Source: Adiantum capillus-veneris (Eukaryota > Streptophyta > Polypodiopsida > Polypodiales > Pteridaceae). Taken from it: a stretch of DNA of 64,000 nucleotides. The position numbers and the translations under genes are program-made. How positions within the stretch are numbered: position 1 is the first letter of the stretch; every line of letters begins with the position of its first letter. The stretch spans positions 50,437,122-50,501,121 of the forward strand of contig CM043959.1 in the NCBI GenBank assembly GCA_014529385.2, in the 5' to 3' direction. The notes under the pieces were generated by a model, which was given only the letters and a program-made list of their open reading frames with translations, was not told the DNA's origin and did no database searches. Positions 46,904 through 57,896 of this stretch are shown in pieces.

Positions 46904-47838
46904 ATGAGACAACAGTTGGAAGAGTTTGATTCGGCTACGTTGGCATGGTCAGAACTCCCAGCATGGTTAGGGCAGAAAAAAGAGCTATGGATGTGTGGAG
47001 CTTCACATTGTGGGAGATTGAAAAGAGAGGAATGCATCTTAGAAAGAGCTATTGAAGACAAAGATTATATTCCGAAACCTTTTCCCGAAGATGCATTAGA
47101 ACCTATGGAATGGGAACACATACTAGCAACATTGGACGTCTGTGCCATTATAGATAGCCCAACGATAAAATTTTGTGATAAGGATGGCTACGATGTGCTA
47201 CCCTATTACATGGTAAACCTTGTACCAATAGGAGATGAGAATGTAGACTCACCAGAACAAGAAGAGTTTTATGACTCCTCTGAGCATCTGGAATTAAGTA
47301 ATGATGCATATAACGAGTGTTTAGACATCTCAAGCGAGAGTAGGGAAACAGCCGCAGATATCAAGCTTTATGATTTTGCAAATCAACACCCTAGATTCCA
47401 GGAATGCTATAGAAAAAAAAGAGTAGAAAACAAGATTAGAGAAAACTCGATGCCCAAGATAAAAGACAAAATGCACTATCTAATGCTAGTCAAGGCAGAG
47501 GATTGTGTAAAAGACAAAATATCAGGGAGATTCTCAAGAGTTCAAAGGAAATAGACAAGGACATAAAACAAGCACGAAAAAATAAACCGGAAACAAATTC
47601 AAGAAAAGATCAACAATCAAAACGTGAAAAGACAAAAGATCCAAAGTGGACCAAAATGGAGCGTAAAAAGAAATACCAAGAACTTAAAAGGACGTTACAA
47701 GAGGTATGGACTACTGAGGTAGAAATTGAAGGTAAGGAGGATTCAGAAAAAGAAAACGTGGATGTACCGTCCCACTATAAAAAATTAACCATCCAAGACA
47801 GAAAAATCATAATGACACTAAAAAAAGGGAAAGAATAA
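46904..47838 (+). pseudogene. Protease-RT linker of element C, function unknown
   Basis: A frame of 216 codons (46904-47554) contains the block shared with element B (WEHILATLDVCAI, TIKFCDKDGYDVLPYYMVN). An acidic stretch (EQEEFYDSSEHLELSNDAY) follows. A second frame (47503-47838) is Lys/Glu-rich and likely helical. I recognise no enzyme motif. Conservation of the central block between B and C shows that it is a real part of the polyprotein. Confidence 0.65.
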
Positions 47839-49477
47839 ACCAAGAATCTTACGATGGGCCGGAAAATGCAAAACGAATTGACCTCGCTACGCCAGGCGAA
47901 GAGCCTCAGCCTGTCTATATAGCAACTGATTTAAGGCCTGAAGAAGAAGAAATGCTAGCACAGCTTCTCAAGAAGTATAAAGATGTGTTTGCATGGTCTT
48001 CCAAAGACCTCAAGAAAGTTGATCCATCTATATGCCAACATACAATTCCGTTAAAATCAGATGCCAAACCAAGCAAACAACGTCCTTACACATATAATGA
48101 CACATTCACTAAACGAATCAAAGAAGAGATTGACAAGCTGAAGGATGCCAAATTCATCTATGAAATCAAGCATAAAGATTGGGTGTCACCCATTGTAGTT
48201 GTCCCCAAAAAGAACAGAAAGTTGCGTATGTGTGTGAACCTCAAAAAGGTAAATGCACCAATAAGGGATAACTATCCCTTACCAATCTCACAGAACATGT
48301 GCTTGAGAGCGTAGTGGAAAAACATGCCTATTCATTTTTGGATGGGTTTTCGGGGTACAACCAATTGGCAATTGCAATAGAGGATCAACACAAAACCACA
48401 TTTGCCACAGAATGGGGAATATATGCGTATAGAGTTATGCCTTTTGGCCTAACCAATGCCCCAGCCACCTTCCAAAGGTTAATGATTCATGCATTCAAAG
48501 AATACCTAAGAATATTCTTAGAAATATATATGGATGATCTCTGTGTCCACTCTCTTATTTTAGAAGAACACATTGACCATTTACAAAAGGTATTGAGAAG
48601 TGCAGAACATATCAAATTTGTCTCAACCCGGAAAAGTGCATTTTTATGGCAAGGCAACGCCGCATCTTAGGATACATTGTCTCAAGAAATGGCATAACCA
48701 CTGACCTTGACAAAATCGGAGTCATAGCAGACTTGCCCAAGCCTACTAATGCCAAACAAGTACAATCTTTCATGGGACACTACGAATATTATCGAAGATT
48801 CATATATATGTATGCGGTCATTGCACGACCACTATATCGCTTAACAGTCAGTTTCGACTGGACTGAGGAGTGTGAAACTTCATTCAAAAAGCTTAAGGAA
48901 AACCTTGTATCAGCACCTGTACTTAAAGCACCAGATTGGGAAAAGATATTCCATGTTCACATTGAGCCTTTGCATACGCAATTGGGAGTATTCTGGCTCA
49001 ACCTGGAGACGGAACGATGGATTTCCCAGTTTGTTATGCGAGCCGATAGCTAAATAGTGCAGAAAAGAACTATACCACCAGAAAGAGAGGGATTAGGAAT
49101 GATATATGCCGTAAAGAAAATTCGTCATTATCTCCTTGAATTTTTTTTTTGTTTTTCACAGATCACCAAGCTCTTCTATATCTAGTAAATAAACCATGTA
49201 ATACTGGGAGAATTGTATTATATTGCTAGAGTTTGACTTCACAGTGGTAGTAAAAAAAGGTAAAACGCATCTACGAGCGGATCATCTTTCAAGGCTATAA
49301 AACGGAGAAGCTCCTGAAGGAGCCGATGATGACATACCTAATGCTTATCTTTTCAATATTGAAATGATGCCCAAATGGTCTCAGAAAATTGTTAGCATTC
49401 TTTCCTTTGGAGGTAGATTTGATAAAAAGGAAGAGGGATCCAAACAACAAACATTTTGACCAAAAAAAAACTTTCAA
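47839..49477 (+). pseudogene. Reverse transcriptase and RNase H of element C
   Basis: RT spans three phases. The fingers are in phase 47952 (KYKDVFAWSSKDLKKVDP, DWVSPIVVVPKKNRKLR). The palm is in phase 48299 (SFLDGFSGYNQLAIAIED, VMPFGLTNAPATFQRL), with YMDD intact at 48527-48538. The thumb is in phase 48646 (VSRNGITTDLDKIGVI, MGHYEYYRRFI). RNase H is poorly kept: its start has lost the usual Asp-Ala-Ser (HVHIEPLHTQ). Pieces such as TDHQALLYLVNKPC appear near 49160 after an expanded T run at 49141-49150. At least three frameshifts are present. Confidence 0.85.
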
Positions 49478-51027
49478 TTGATTGCGGGACGACTATACCA
49501 TCTAGGCTCGAACAAAATTTTACGATTATGCATAAATCCAGAGGAATTCAAGTGTTATCTTGAGGAAGCACACATCCGAGACTGTGCATTTCATTGTTCA
49601 ACAATGAAAACACACCAAAGATTGAAACACTTAGGAGTATATTGGCCAACTATGTATGCCGACACACATGCTTATGTTAACAAATGTATTATATGTAGTG
49701 TCAAACGACCGGTGGATCACCCGACATTGTTTAATGTAACCATTGCACTTGCATGGAGTCAATATATAATTGATTTCTTAACAACAAGGACATTTCCTGA
49801 AAACATAACAAAAGAACGACAAAGGGATATAGAGCTGGAATCTGGAGACTTTAATTCAATTGAAAATCAACTCTACAAGCGAGGAAAGGACAATCAACTT
49901 AGAATCTGTGCAAGCGAAAGTGAATACCTGCTGATTCTAGAACACGCACATGGAGGAATAATTGGAGGCCATTTTTTAGGCGATAAGACGGAAAAAATTG
50001 TCTTAACCACGGGGATATGGTGGCCTACATTGCACATGGATGCTGAGGAATTTATAAAGCGTTGTGACGCATGTCAGCGCACTAAAGTGCCGATAAAAAT
50101 GCCACTACGACCAATGATGGGAGCACAGGCATTTGCAAAATGGGGAATTGATTTTTTGGGGCCTATTTCACCCTTGCGTATCGCACCCATACCCAATATA
50201 TCATCGTGGCTACGGACTATCTCACAAAATGGGTTGAAGCCAAAGCGACACAAAAATCAGATGCAAGGACCAATGCACAATTTTTGTATGAGAATGTCTT
50301 TGTAAGATACGGATTACCAATAGAAATTGTTAGTGGGTCGAGGAACACATTTTCTTAATGAAGTCCTTGAATACCCTAGAGGAATTCATGGTCATACATA
50401 AAAAATCTGCTCCATGTCATCCACAAGCAAATGGAAAAGCTGAGGCCACAAATAAAACCCTATGCACTGTTTTGACTAAAATTGTATCAGAATCAAGGGT
50501 AGACTGGGATCAACAATTACACTCAACACTCTGGGCATACAGGGTAGCTTATAAAACATTGATTGGAAAAACACCGTACAACATGGTGTCTGGTCTAAAC
50601 GCTATATTACCCATAGAGTTTTTGATTCCAACTCTACGAGTGGTGAAACACTTTAAATGGACAGTCCATGAAGTCTCTTCAAGAATAGATGATCTTGAAA
50701 AGCTAGATGAACTTCGACTGAGAGTTTTAGCTTCGATCTATGCTCAGAAGAGAAGACAAAAGGAGTTTTTTGATAAGCATGTGTGCACGAAAGAGTTTAA
50801 AACAAGTGATTATGTTCTTGTTTACACTTTGAAGCAACATGCCAAAAAACTTAAAAAAGCGAGGGATGGGACCCTTTGTGATTAGTGACTTATCACAAAG
50901 TGGAGCCATCAAACTTGCGACATTGGAAGGTGAAGAAGTGCCAAATTGGATTAGTGGGTGTCGGTTAAAAAAGTATCATTTACCACTAACACAAGGTATG
51001 CTTCAACAAATCCATCATGAAAAACAA
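49478..51027 (+). pseudogene. Integrase of element C with two zinc modules
   Basis: The frame 49478-50305 carries two complete HHCC modules in series. The first is at about residues 36-76 (EEAHIRDCAFHC, NKCIICS). The second is at about residues 150-206 (LEHAHGGIIGGHF, KRCDACQRT). Both have all four ligands. The core's first catalytic Asp is at 50150 (WGIDFLGPIS). The frame is then lost near 50170. The second catalytic Asp is destroyed by an insertion (IVSG at 50331-50340 in place of Ser-Asp-Arg-Gly). The Glu survives in NGKAEATNKT (frame 50358-50885). A GPF module (RGMGPFVISDL, ISGCRLKKYH) lies at 50860-50985. Confidence 0.85.
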
Positions 51028-51579
51028 TGAACAAAGAAGAAACAGAGGGTAAGAGAAGAAGCACAAGCAAAAGCAAAAAAACGCATTGCAAAAAGAAGGC
51101 TTTTATGACAACAACAACAAATTGGATCACCGTTGCGAATAAATGCTATACGATTAACGAATTTTAATGAAGACACGGTGGATCCAATAATCACATTCAA
51201 AGTGGGTAGCAACCAAGTTGACTCGACGGCATTGCTTGATTCAGGAGCTCAAGCAAATCTGATTTCTTGCAAATTATATAAACAACTCAGGCTTGAATAA
51301 CAACTCCATCCTACTCAACAAGCGCTGGAAAGTAGTACATCACATTCATTAAGCATGTTGGACTGGACAATATTGCATGTACAAATACATCAATATGTTT
51401 ATCTCCACAATTTTTATGTGGTTGAGGATGTGAGCAAACTACATCAAATGTTGTTGGGACAACCATGGCAAAAAGAGTATAATGTGCAAATAGATTGGAG
51501 TTCAAATATGGTCAAAATTCAACAAGCACAACAATACCAGGTAGTAGCATTTTTCAGACAACCCGGAAGAACCAGATAA
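51028..51579 (+). pseudogene. Second aspartic-protease-like domain downstream of integrase, element C
   Basis: The phase of the integrase C-terminus continues through two TGA codons (51028, 51106) into a Lys/Arg-rich linker. It then reaches a retropepsin-like fold: FKVGSNQ, STALLDSGAQANLIS with Asp-Ser-Gly at 51238-51246. After a TAA at 51298 come VYLHNFYVVEDV and the hydrophobic-Gly motif MLLGQPWQKEYNVQIDW (51448-51500). The order of active site, flap-like strands and LLG matches retropepsins. This is a second copy, since the usual protease lies at 46.5 kb. I know of no standard plant gypsy layout with a protease after integrase. The fold assignment rests on motifs only. Confidence 0.7.
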
Positions 51580-53315
51580 TGGTGCCACAATCACTTGATA
51601 AAGAGCAAAAAAGATGGGTGCCACTTAACCAACAAAAGATACCTATGAAGGATAACCAAAAAATGAGACACCACAGGAAATACCTTGTCATCCGAGAGGA
51701 CTCCGATTAGTAGGCATTCTCAATGCGAACTTGATGACCACCGTAAAAAGCAACAAAAAGGGCATGTTTTGACCATTTTTGAGGGGTTTACATTTGATTG
51801 TGAAATTTTCTGGACTAACCTAAGTACATATGCCCTTATATAGCATTAATCTATAGATTTATGAGGTCAAACGTCAAATTGAGGCCTATAGGTGTATGTA
51901 TATATGTAAAAATAACCATTTTTCGGACAAAATATTGGTACAACGGAGAAATCCGGCCATAAAAATTACATGTGAGTGTACATAGTGTGTCAGGGTGAAT
52001 TTTTTGATTTATTGATTTTTGGAATTTTTCGAGTTGACTTTTCTATTTTTCTTTTAATTTTACTAATTCTTGGTAGAAAAACTTCAAAAATACAAAAAGC
52101 AGGTGAATTGCGAACGTAATGAAAAACAAAAAGGATGGGGATGATTAGTGACTATAAGGCAACCCAGGGTACAGTGTGGGTGCAATTATGAGAATGAAGC
52201 GGGAGGCGTGTTGTAGCCAGATTTTGACCGAATCGTCAAAATTCTCAGAAACGGGGCAAACGGAGTCCAAATGGGAAACTTTTCGAGTCTAAACCGCATT
52301 TCACAAAAAGTTAAGAGCACATGTCAAATTTCATGAAAAATGGTTTGGGGACCCCCATTATAAGAATTTTTCACTCCACTTAGAGCTCATTTCTACTATT
52401 TTACTTGTGAGAGAGAGCTCTAGACACCTATAGTGCATAGGACTTCCAGCAGCTGATACGCCTCACACAGGCACCTGACGGCCACTAGATATGAGAGGTA
52501 GGCTCAACACCTTATGCTCTTTGTGGATATTTGATGTTTTTTCGCCAAGACTAGCATAGAACTCCAGCGGGGTTTGCAAGGTAGAGGCCTATGAGCATAG
52601 GTAGCCACCTAACGGCTAACCCAATACCAACAAGACTTCATAGGGGGTTTACCCTAGCCTAGGAGACCAATCTTGGATTCCTAAAGGAGGCAAGAAAGCA
52701 ATCCAGAAAACCCTGACATCTCAAGCCCTGCAAGAGGCCACAAAGAGGAAAATCCGGCAAAAGTGGCCCGAATGATACCAAAACTCATGGGAAGGAGCTT
52801 CTCGACGAGCTCTACAAGGCTACATAGGCCACATGGCCATAAGGCGACCCAAAGTAGTCCTTAGCTTCAGAAATGGCATCGAAAACACAAAGCGTCACTT
52901 GGCTCTCACAGCCAAGCAAGACGTTCGTTTGTCACCAAACTTCATGAAGCGGCTTACCAAGGCCTTAAACAACCAAGTCCTATGGTGGTAGACCACTACA
53001 AATCATTGGGGGCATGCAAACACAATCATGGGTGCTTCCAGGGTGACAAATCGCCAAACAAAGCTCAGGTGAAGCCAAAGCCAACAAGAACCACATGGCA
53101 ATGTTCCCCAAGGGTTCATGAGGCTATGCTGGTCATCATCAAGAAATTTCATTGCGAAAAAGCGCTCCAAGAGTCAGAAATTGTCTTTGAGGCTCTAAAA
53201 GCCAAGAAGGGAGTTTCTAACTAACCATTTGATTTTTTACTTGAAATAAGGCACAAAGGGGACTTAGGAAGGTCATATGCACATAGTAGTAGGACTTGCT
53301 CCAAAAACTGCATAG
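51580..53315 (+). other. Spacer of element C, no recognisable gene
   Basis: Only short open frames. A lysine-rich frame at 52982-53224 has no family likeness. GAGAGAGAGCTC lies near 52411. Confidence 0.5.
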
Positions 53316-54342
53316 GAGACATCCTACACGTAGGATGTCTCAAGGCCACTTTTGGGAACCCGACTCATCATTCAACCATACACACAGCCTCTACATGTCA
53401 TTTACATCTTATGTCTCAAGTTTCACTCCATTTGGACCAAGTTTGACCTCTTATGCATCAAAAACCGTAAAGTCAGAGCATAGAGGCAAGAAATGGTCAT
53501 AGATCTATCATAAATGATCCAAATCAAGTGAAACTTGAACCACACACTCTTCATAGCATGTCAAAGCTAATTGTGAGGTCAAATCTTCAAAATCATGAAA
53601 AAGACACCCTACACGTAGTATGTCTCCAAGCTTGAAATGACCTCCACGTACATTTTTTGATCTTCCTACATCTTTATCACATTCATACAAGCCTACCCAC
53701 CAAATTCAAGCCAAACAGATCACTTTTTGGCCTCATAGCTCCATATATGGACTTTTCATACTCTAAAGCACCAAAAATGGTCTTCCTACCCTCAAAACTT
53801 ATCCAAGTTCAATTTTAAGACCATGGTGATGATTTACAGGCTATACCCTATCATACTGACAAGTTTCATGCAATTTTGAGCAAAAAGACATCCTACGCGT
53901 AGTATGTCTCCAGGGTCATTTTGACCAACTGAGCAAATTTTGACATCATGAATGTGATCAACATGCTAAAAGAAGCCTACATATTAAGTTTCAAGTCATT
54001 TGTATAACATTTGCTCATCATTACAGGACATCCTACTCATTTGTACACCAAAAGCCTAAAATAGTCCAAAATTTCACTTTTTGGTGTCTAAATCAAAATC
54101 CAAGCACATAGCTGTGATGTACAGGTCATAAGCTATCATCATGTCAAGCTTCAAGTCATTCTAATGAAAAAGACATCCTACGTGTAGTATGTCTTTAGGC
54201 TTATTTTGCAGCACAAATCCTACTGTTTTCACTTGCAGGGCATCCTTAGTCCCTCTTGAGCTCATGTTTCAATTTTCAAGTCAATTGGATAGTTAAAACT
54301 CAGTCTATCAGCTAATTTGTAAAGAACGCTAACTTTGGACTA
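53316..54342 (+). repeat. Diverged tandem array with 285-bp period and palindromic core
   Basis: Near-palindromes beginning AGACAYCCTACRYGTAG lie at 53317, 53602, 53886 and 54171, that is, 285, 284 and 285 bp apart. The first is a perfect 12+12 inverted repeat with a 2-bp centre. The others have one arm mismatch (GTAGTATGTCT against GTAGGATGTCT). Between cores the units share only phrases such as a GGTCATA/GGCTATA-CTATCAT-CAAG(C)TT string and are otherwise far diverged. A half-site (GGACATCCTACTC) lies at about 54028. Confidence 0.8.
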
Positions 54343-55692
54343 TTGAGTGCAACAGGCTCCATGGCAGCCGCTAAGTCGTCAGCAAAGAAGAAAACAATGA
54401 CGAACAAGGATAACCTGGATGAGCTGGAGCCATTTATAATACCAACAAGAACCATAAATCCCACTACCACTTGGTTACAAAGAAACTTACTTGAAGCAAA
54501 TGACCTCAGAATATACCAAAGCACGTTCAAAGACCCAGAGGGCAATGCCATAGAGTTGCCAATGATACCACAATAACTCAATGAGTTGATTAGAAGGCTA
54601 GAGATAGTGTCTATCTTGGAAAAATTAGATTTACACAATTATGTTGAGGCTTTCCCAACAGGAATTGACATTTAGAGAGTTTGGGAATTTGTCACAACAA
54701 TAAAGGAGAATGACATAGCCAAGGTGACAGATCTGCAAGGAAAGAACAAAATGATTGTGATCACGCCAGAGGTGGTTGCAAGTGCCTTGAACCTCTCTAA
54801 TGCAGGAGACAATGTCAACAAGAGGTGAATGCATACAAGGAAACCAAGAAGAGCTACACCTTCGAGGATATTGCGGATCCAATGGTGGCAACCATGTGCC
54901 AACTTTACAACCAATATTTCCATACCTGCACACTAAGAGGCCTCAAAAGTACATTGTGCCACCTGCAACAATTGAACAACATTCACATGGGCAATGAAGA
55001 CAAGCAGCCTAGGAGAGATAGATTATGTGGCATACCTGCAGTACCACATTGTGAGGATGGGAACCAAGAATCCTACATATATTGCAATAGGGGAGATGCT
55101 CACCAAGGTAATATATGAATCTCTAAATGCTAAAGGCCAGTGGCCTCTTCCTCCATCACAGAATGAGTGGTTGAAGCTGGCAGAAGACAAGGAAGAGGAG
55201 AAACCTATAGCTCCCAGGGTGACCACCAGACTGAAAAGAAGGTTATAGACAGTAGAAGAAGAGCCACCTCAGCCAAAGAAAGGAAAGAAAGCTACCATTC
55301 TGATGCCAGCAAAAGAGACTAAATCCCAGAAGGTCGCTCGGCTAGAGAGGCTAATGGAGAGCTTTAGAGCCGAAAGAATGCTTAAAGGAGATCTAAGCGA
55401 ATTATGGAAGTCCTCACTTGAGGCCATGTCTGGATCTTCTCGAAGGACTAACCGAGACTGCTTCGAAGATTATACAAAGAATTTTGAAATCCTATATGTG
55501 ACGGCCAAGAATATTCCAATTATACCTTTTATCAAAGAAGAAGTTGATGATGTGAGGCGGAAGATGTTAGAAGAGAAGGAAAGTGAAGAGCGAGAGAGGA
55601 AAAAAAAAGGTTGGTCGGGACTTAAAAAAGAAGCAATCAACCCCACCATCAAGCCACAAGTCCAGTCCTCCACCATCACCACCTCCTCCTAG
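54343..55692 (+). pseudogene. Extra ORF of element C, N-terminal globular part
   Basis: After a basic start (SSAKKKTMTNKDNLDELEPF), the region has a predicted-globular part: RNLLEANDLRIYQSTFKDPE, EKLDLHNYVEAFPTG, MIVITPEVVASALNLS. Then, in a shifted phase, come YTFEDIADPMVATMCQLYN and, back in the first phase, IDYVAYLQYHIVRMGTKNP, IAIGEMLTKVIYESLNAK. Stops at 54574, 54673 and 55246 leave the phase unchanged. A +1/-1 pair of frameshifts flanks the middle. It ends in a charged linker and a proline-rich segment, read in another phase at about 55640-55720. It resembles plant transposon-associated proteins of unknown function in general style only; I cannot name a family. Confidence 0.6.
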
Positions 55693-55699
55693 TTCTCCT

Positions 55700-56568
55700 C
55701 AACCTCGATAGACTGAGGAGTTGATTAAATCTGAGAAGCCACCTTTCAAGAAAGAAGAGGACAAAGTGAAAGAGCAGAAGGAAGAGTTTGAACCAAAGCC
55801 TGAGAAGCAAGATTCAAAAGCAAAAAATATGGAACACTCTTGGATCTACTAGCTACTAGATACACCCGAGAAGAGGCAGCTCATACAGCTTTTCCATTGT
55901 CAACCCCTAAACCAAAAGAATAAACATTGAGCCCTCGTTTGGTGGAGCTAAAGGAGATTGCAATAGATACAATGGATTTGCAACCACAAGTTGAAGATTG
56001 GGAAGAAGTGATGCAAAGATTGCAAGGATTAAGAGCCAGATCAGTGGCCAAACAGATTGAGTATGAAGGGCTGAAGTTGAGTGAAGTAAAGGTGAAAGTT
56101 GAAGTCGAAACACTTCAGAAGCAAAGTCAAGATAAAATGCACAGCCAAGCACAACCGCAAGCTGAACTAGAAGCAACACTGAAGAAATGTCAAGAGTTAG
56201 AGAGTCAAAATCGAGAAACCAATCAGAAGCTAATGAAATCTGAAGAAGAGTACCAAAAAATCAGCAATGTTGTGACTAAAGCCGAAAAGGAAAGGGATGG
56301 GCTCACCCTACAGCTGACGGAAGAGTCAAAACAGGTTGAGAGCTTGAAAGAGGCCAAAGACAAAGCTGAAATATCACATGAGGCTAGCCAAGATGAGGTG
56401 ATGGAACTAAAGGATCAAATCAAAGTGAAAGATCAAACGATTGAGAGGTTGAGAGCGTCTCTGGGCAGAGCAAGGGCTGCAGCTGCAACCAACAGTAGCC
56501 AAGATAAAGACTTGCTTGAAGAAAAAATGATAGAATTTCAAAAAAAGCTAACGCTTGAAAAGAGGTAG
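55700..56568 (+). pseudogene. Extra ORF of element C, coiled-coil part
   Basis: A Lys/Glu-rich linker at 55700-55850 leads into the frame 55927-56568. From about residue 15 to the end this is a long heptad-like helix (KLSEVKVKVEVETLQKQS, KAEKERDGLTLQLTEESKQ, DQIKVKDQTIERLRASL). A frame change near 56560 joins it to the next frame, where the coiled coil continues. Such a helix suggests a dimer or trimer, or a fibrous structural protein. Confidence 0.65.
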
Positions 56569-57804
56569 AATGCTGGCAGAGGGATCAATGGTGATACAAG
56601 GCATACTAGAAGATGATAACAAATCATTGAAATCAGAATTGGATAAGCTTCTGAAAAGACTGGAAGATGACACAAAGACGCTGGAGACAGAGAATGATGA
56701 GGTAAGGCAGAATCTAGAGAAAGCTGATAGAGTCAATGTAGAACTTAATGACCTATTAGTAGCTATGACAGAACAAGCTCAATTAGCAAAAGACGACTTA
56801 CAAAAGCATCTGGACGAACTTAAGAGCCAAACAAGGGAAGAACCTCAACAAAGTCATGGGCCGGCTTCTATGGAAGGAATTGATATAGAGAATGTGCTAG
56901 ATCCAGTGGACGCAACAATACAAGAGGACAATTTTGAGGGACCCTTACAAGAGCCTCAAGATTTGTCACAAGAAGAAGAAGACAATCTACAGAAAGCAAT
57001 AGAAGCAGCCATAAAAGACACCACCAAAGAAGCAATGTTGTGGGATCAGAGGGTATTGAAGTCCATGACCATTCAAAGATTAGATGCAAATGTCGTTCGA
57101 CATGAATGGCTACAACCCTCTCTCCCCTATCCTCTTCTAAAATACGAGACTACTACAATCAACAAGAGGATTAAAGAGGAGCCTATAGTGCCACTGTACC
57201 ATGAATACATCACCAAACCAGAAGGTGTTAAGCTCATTCTAGACTCTCAACCAAAATGGAGGAAGGAATGGCTCACTAAATACCCACTGTATTTAGTACA
57301 TTTGGTAGAGGCGCCTAAAATGATCATAGATGACCTCAGTTTTTGCCCTCTACCAAGGATGCGGACATGGAAGAAACATGAACTGCTGAAGAGAAGCCAC
57401 CCAACATGGCTCAACTACCCGAAGCTACCAAGTTTGAAGGCAGGCGAGAGAATGAGTGAGCAATACATGGTGAAAACCCTAATGGTGGGCACCATTAAAT
57501 TGGTCACTGGCTCGCCTGACCTCTCTTGCATTATGCTCTGAAAGATATGGAAAACACTTCTGGCAGTCTTTGAGGTCTTCAAACCTGGACAAGCAACAAA
57601 CATCATATTCTTCTTCCAGGACACTTATAGATGTACTTATGGCCTGTTTGCTCAACCTTCCCATGAGGTGATACATGCCCTCTACCAAAGAATAATGTTG
57701 CTGCCCTCATACCATCTCCAAGCCTCTGGAGAAGCCTTCTACATCGGCTTCTTCACAATCAACACAGATATATTCGGCCCAACATTAGTGGCCCATCATG
57801 CATG
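56555..57804 (+). pseudogene. Extra ORF of element C, coiled-coil end and C-terminal domain
   Basis: The frame opens within the coiled coil (SLKSELDKLLKRLEDDTKT, NVELNDLLVAMTEQAQLAK) and passes an acidic Gln-rich linker. From about residue 150 it enters a globular domain rich in Trp, Tyr and Pro (VRHEWLQPSLPYPLLKYET, PKWRKEWLTKYPLYLVHLV, RSHPTWLNYPKLPSL). The phase continues through one TGA at 57539 to 57804 (FKPGQATNIIFFFQDTYR, FYIGFFTINTDIFGPTLVA). Then come a 90-base tail, the polypurine tract and the LTR. There is no signal peptide or clear membrane segment, so an envelope role has no direct support. Confidence 0.65.
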
Positions 57805-57883
57805 ATAAGAGTCAGTTTTGAAGATGCACGACATCCTCCACTGAAGCAGCGACTCTACTGTCATGTCGGGGATGACATGAGCT

Positions 57884-57896
57884 AGGAGGGGGGGAG
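57884..57896 (+). promoter_or_regulatory. Polypurine tract of element C
   Basis: GAGGGGGGGGAG directly precedes the 3' LTR TGTTAGC. Confidence 0.9.

Noticed and set aside
53316-54342. CRISPR-like array, because of regularly spaced short palindromes
   Set aside because: The period is 285 bp, the repeats are imperfect, the intervening DNA is homologous though diverged, and everything lies inside a plant retrotransposon.
54343-57804. Envelope protein gene in element C
   Set aside because: The position fits, but I see no signal peptide, transmembrane segment or cleavage site. The coiled coil alone is not enough.
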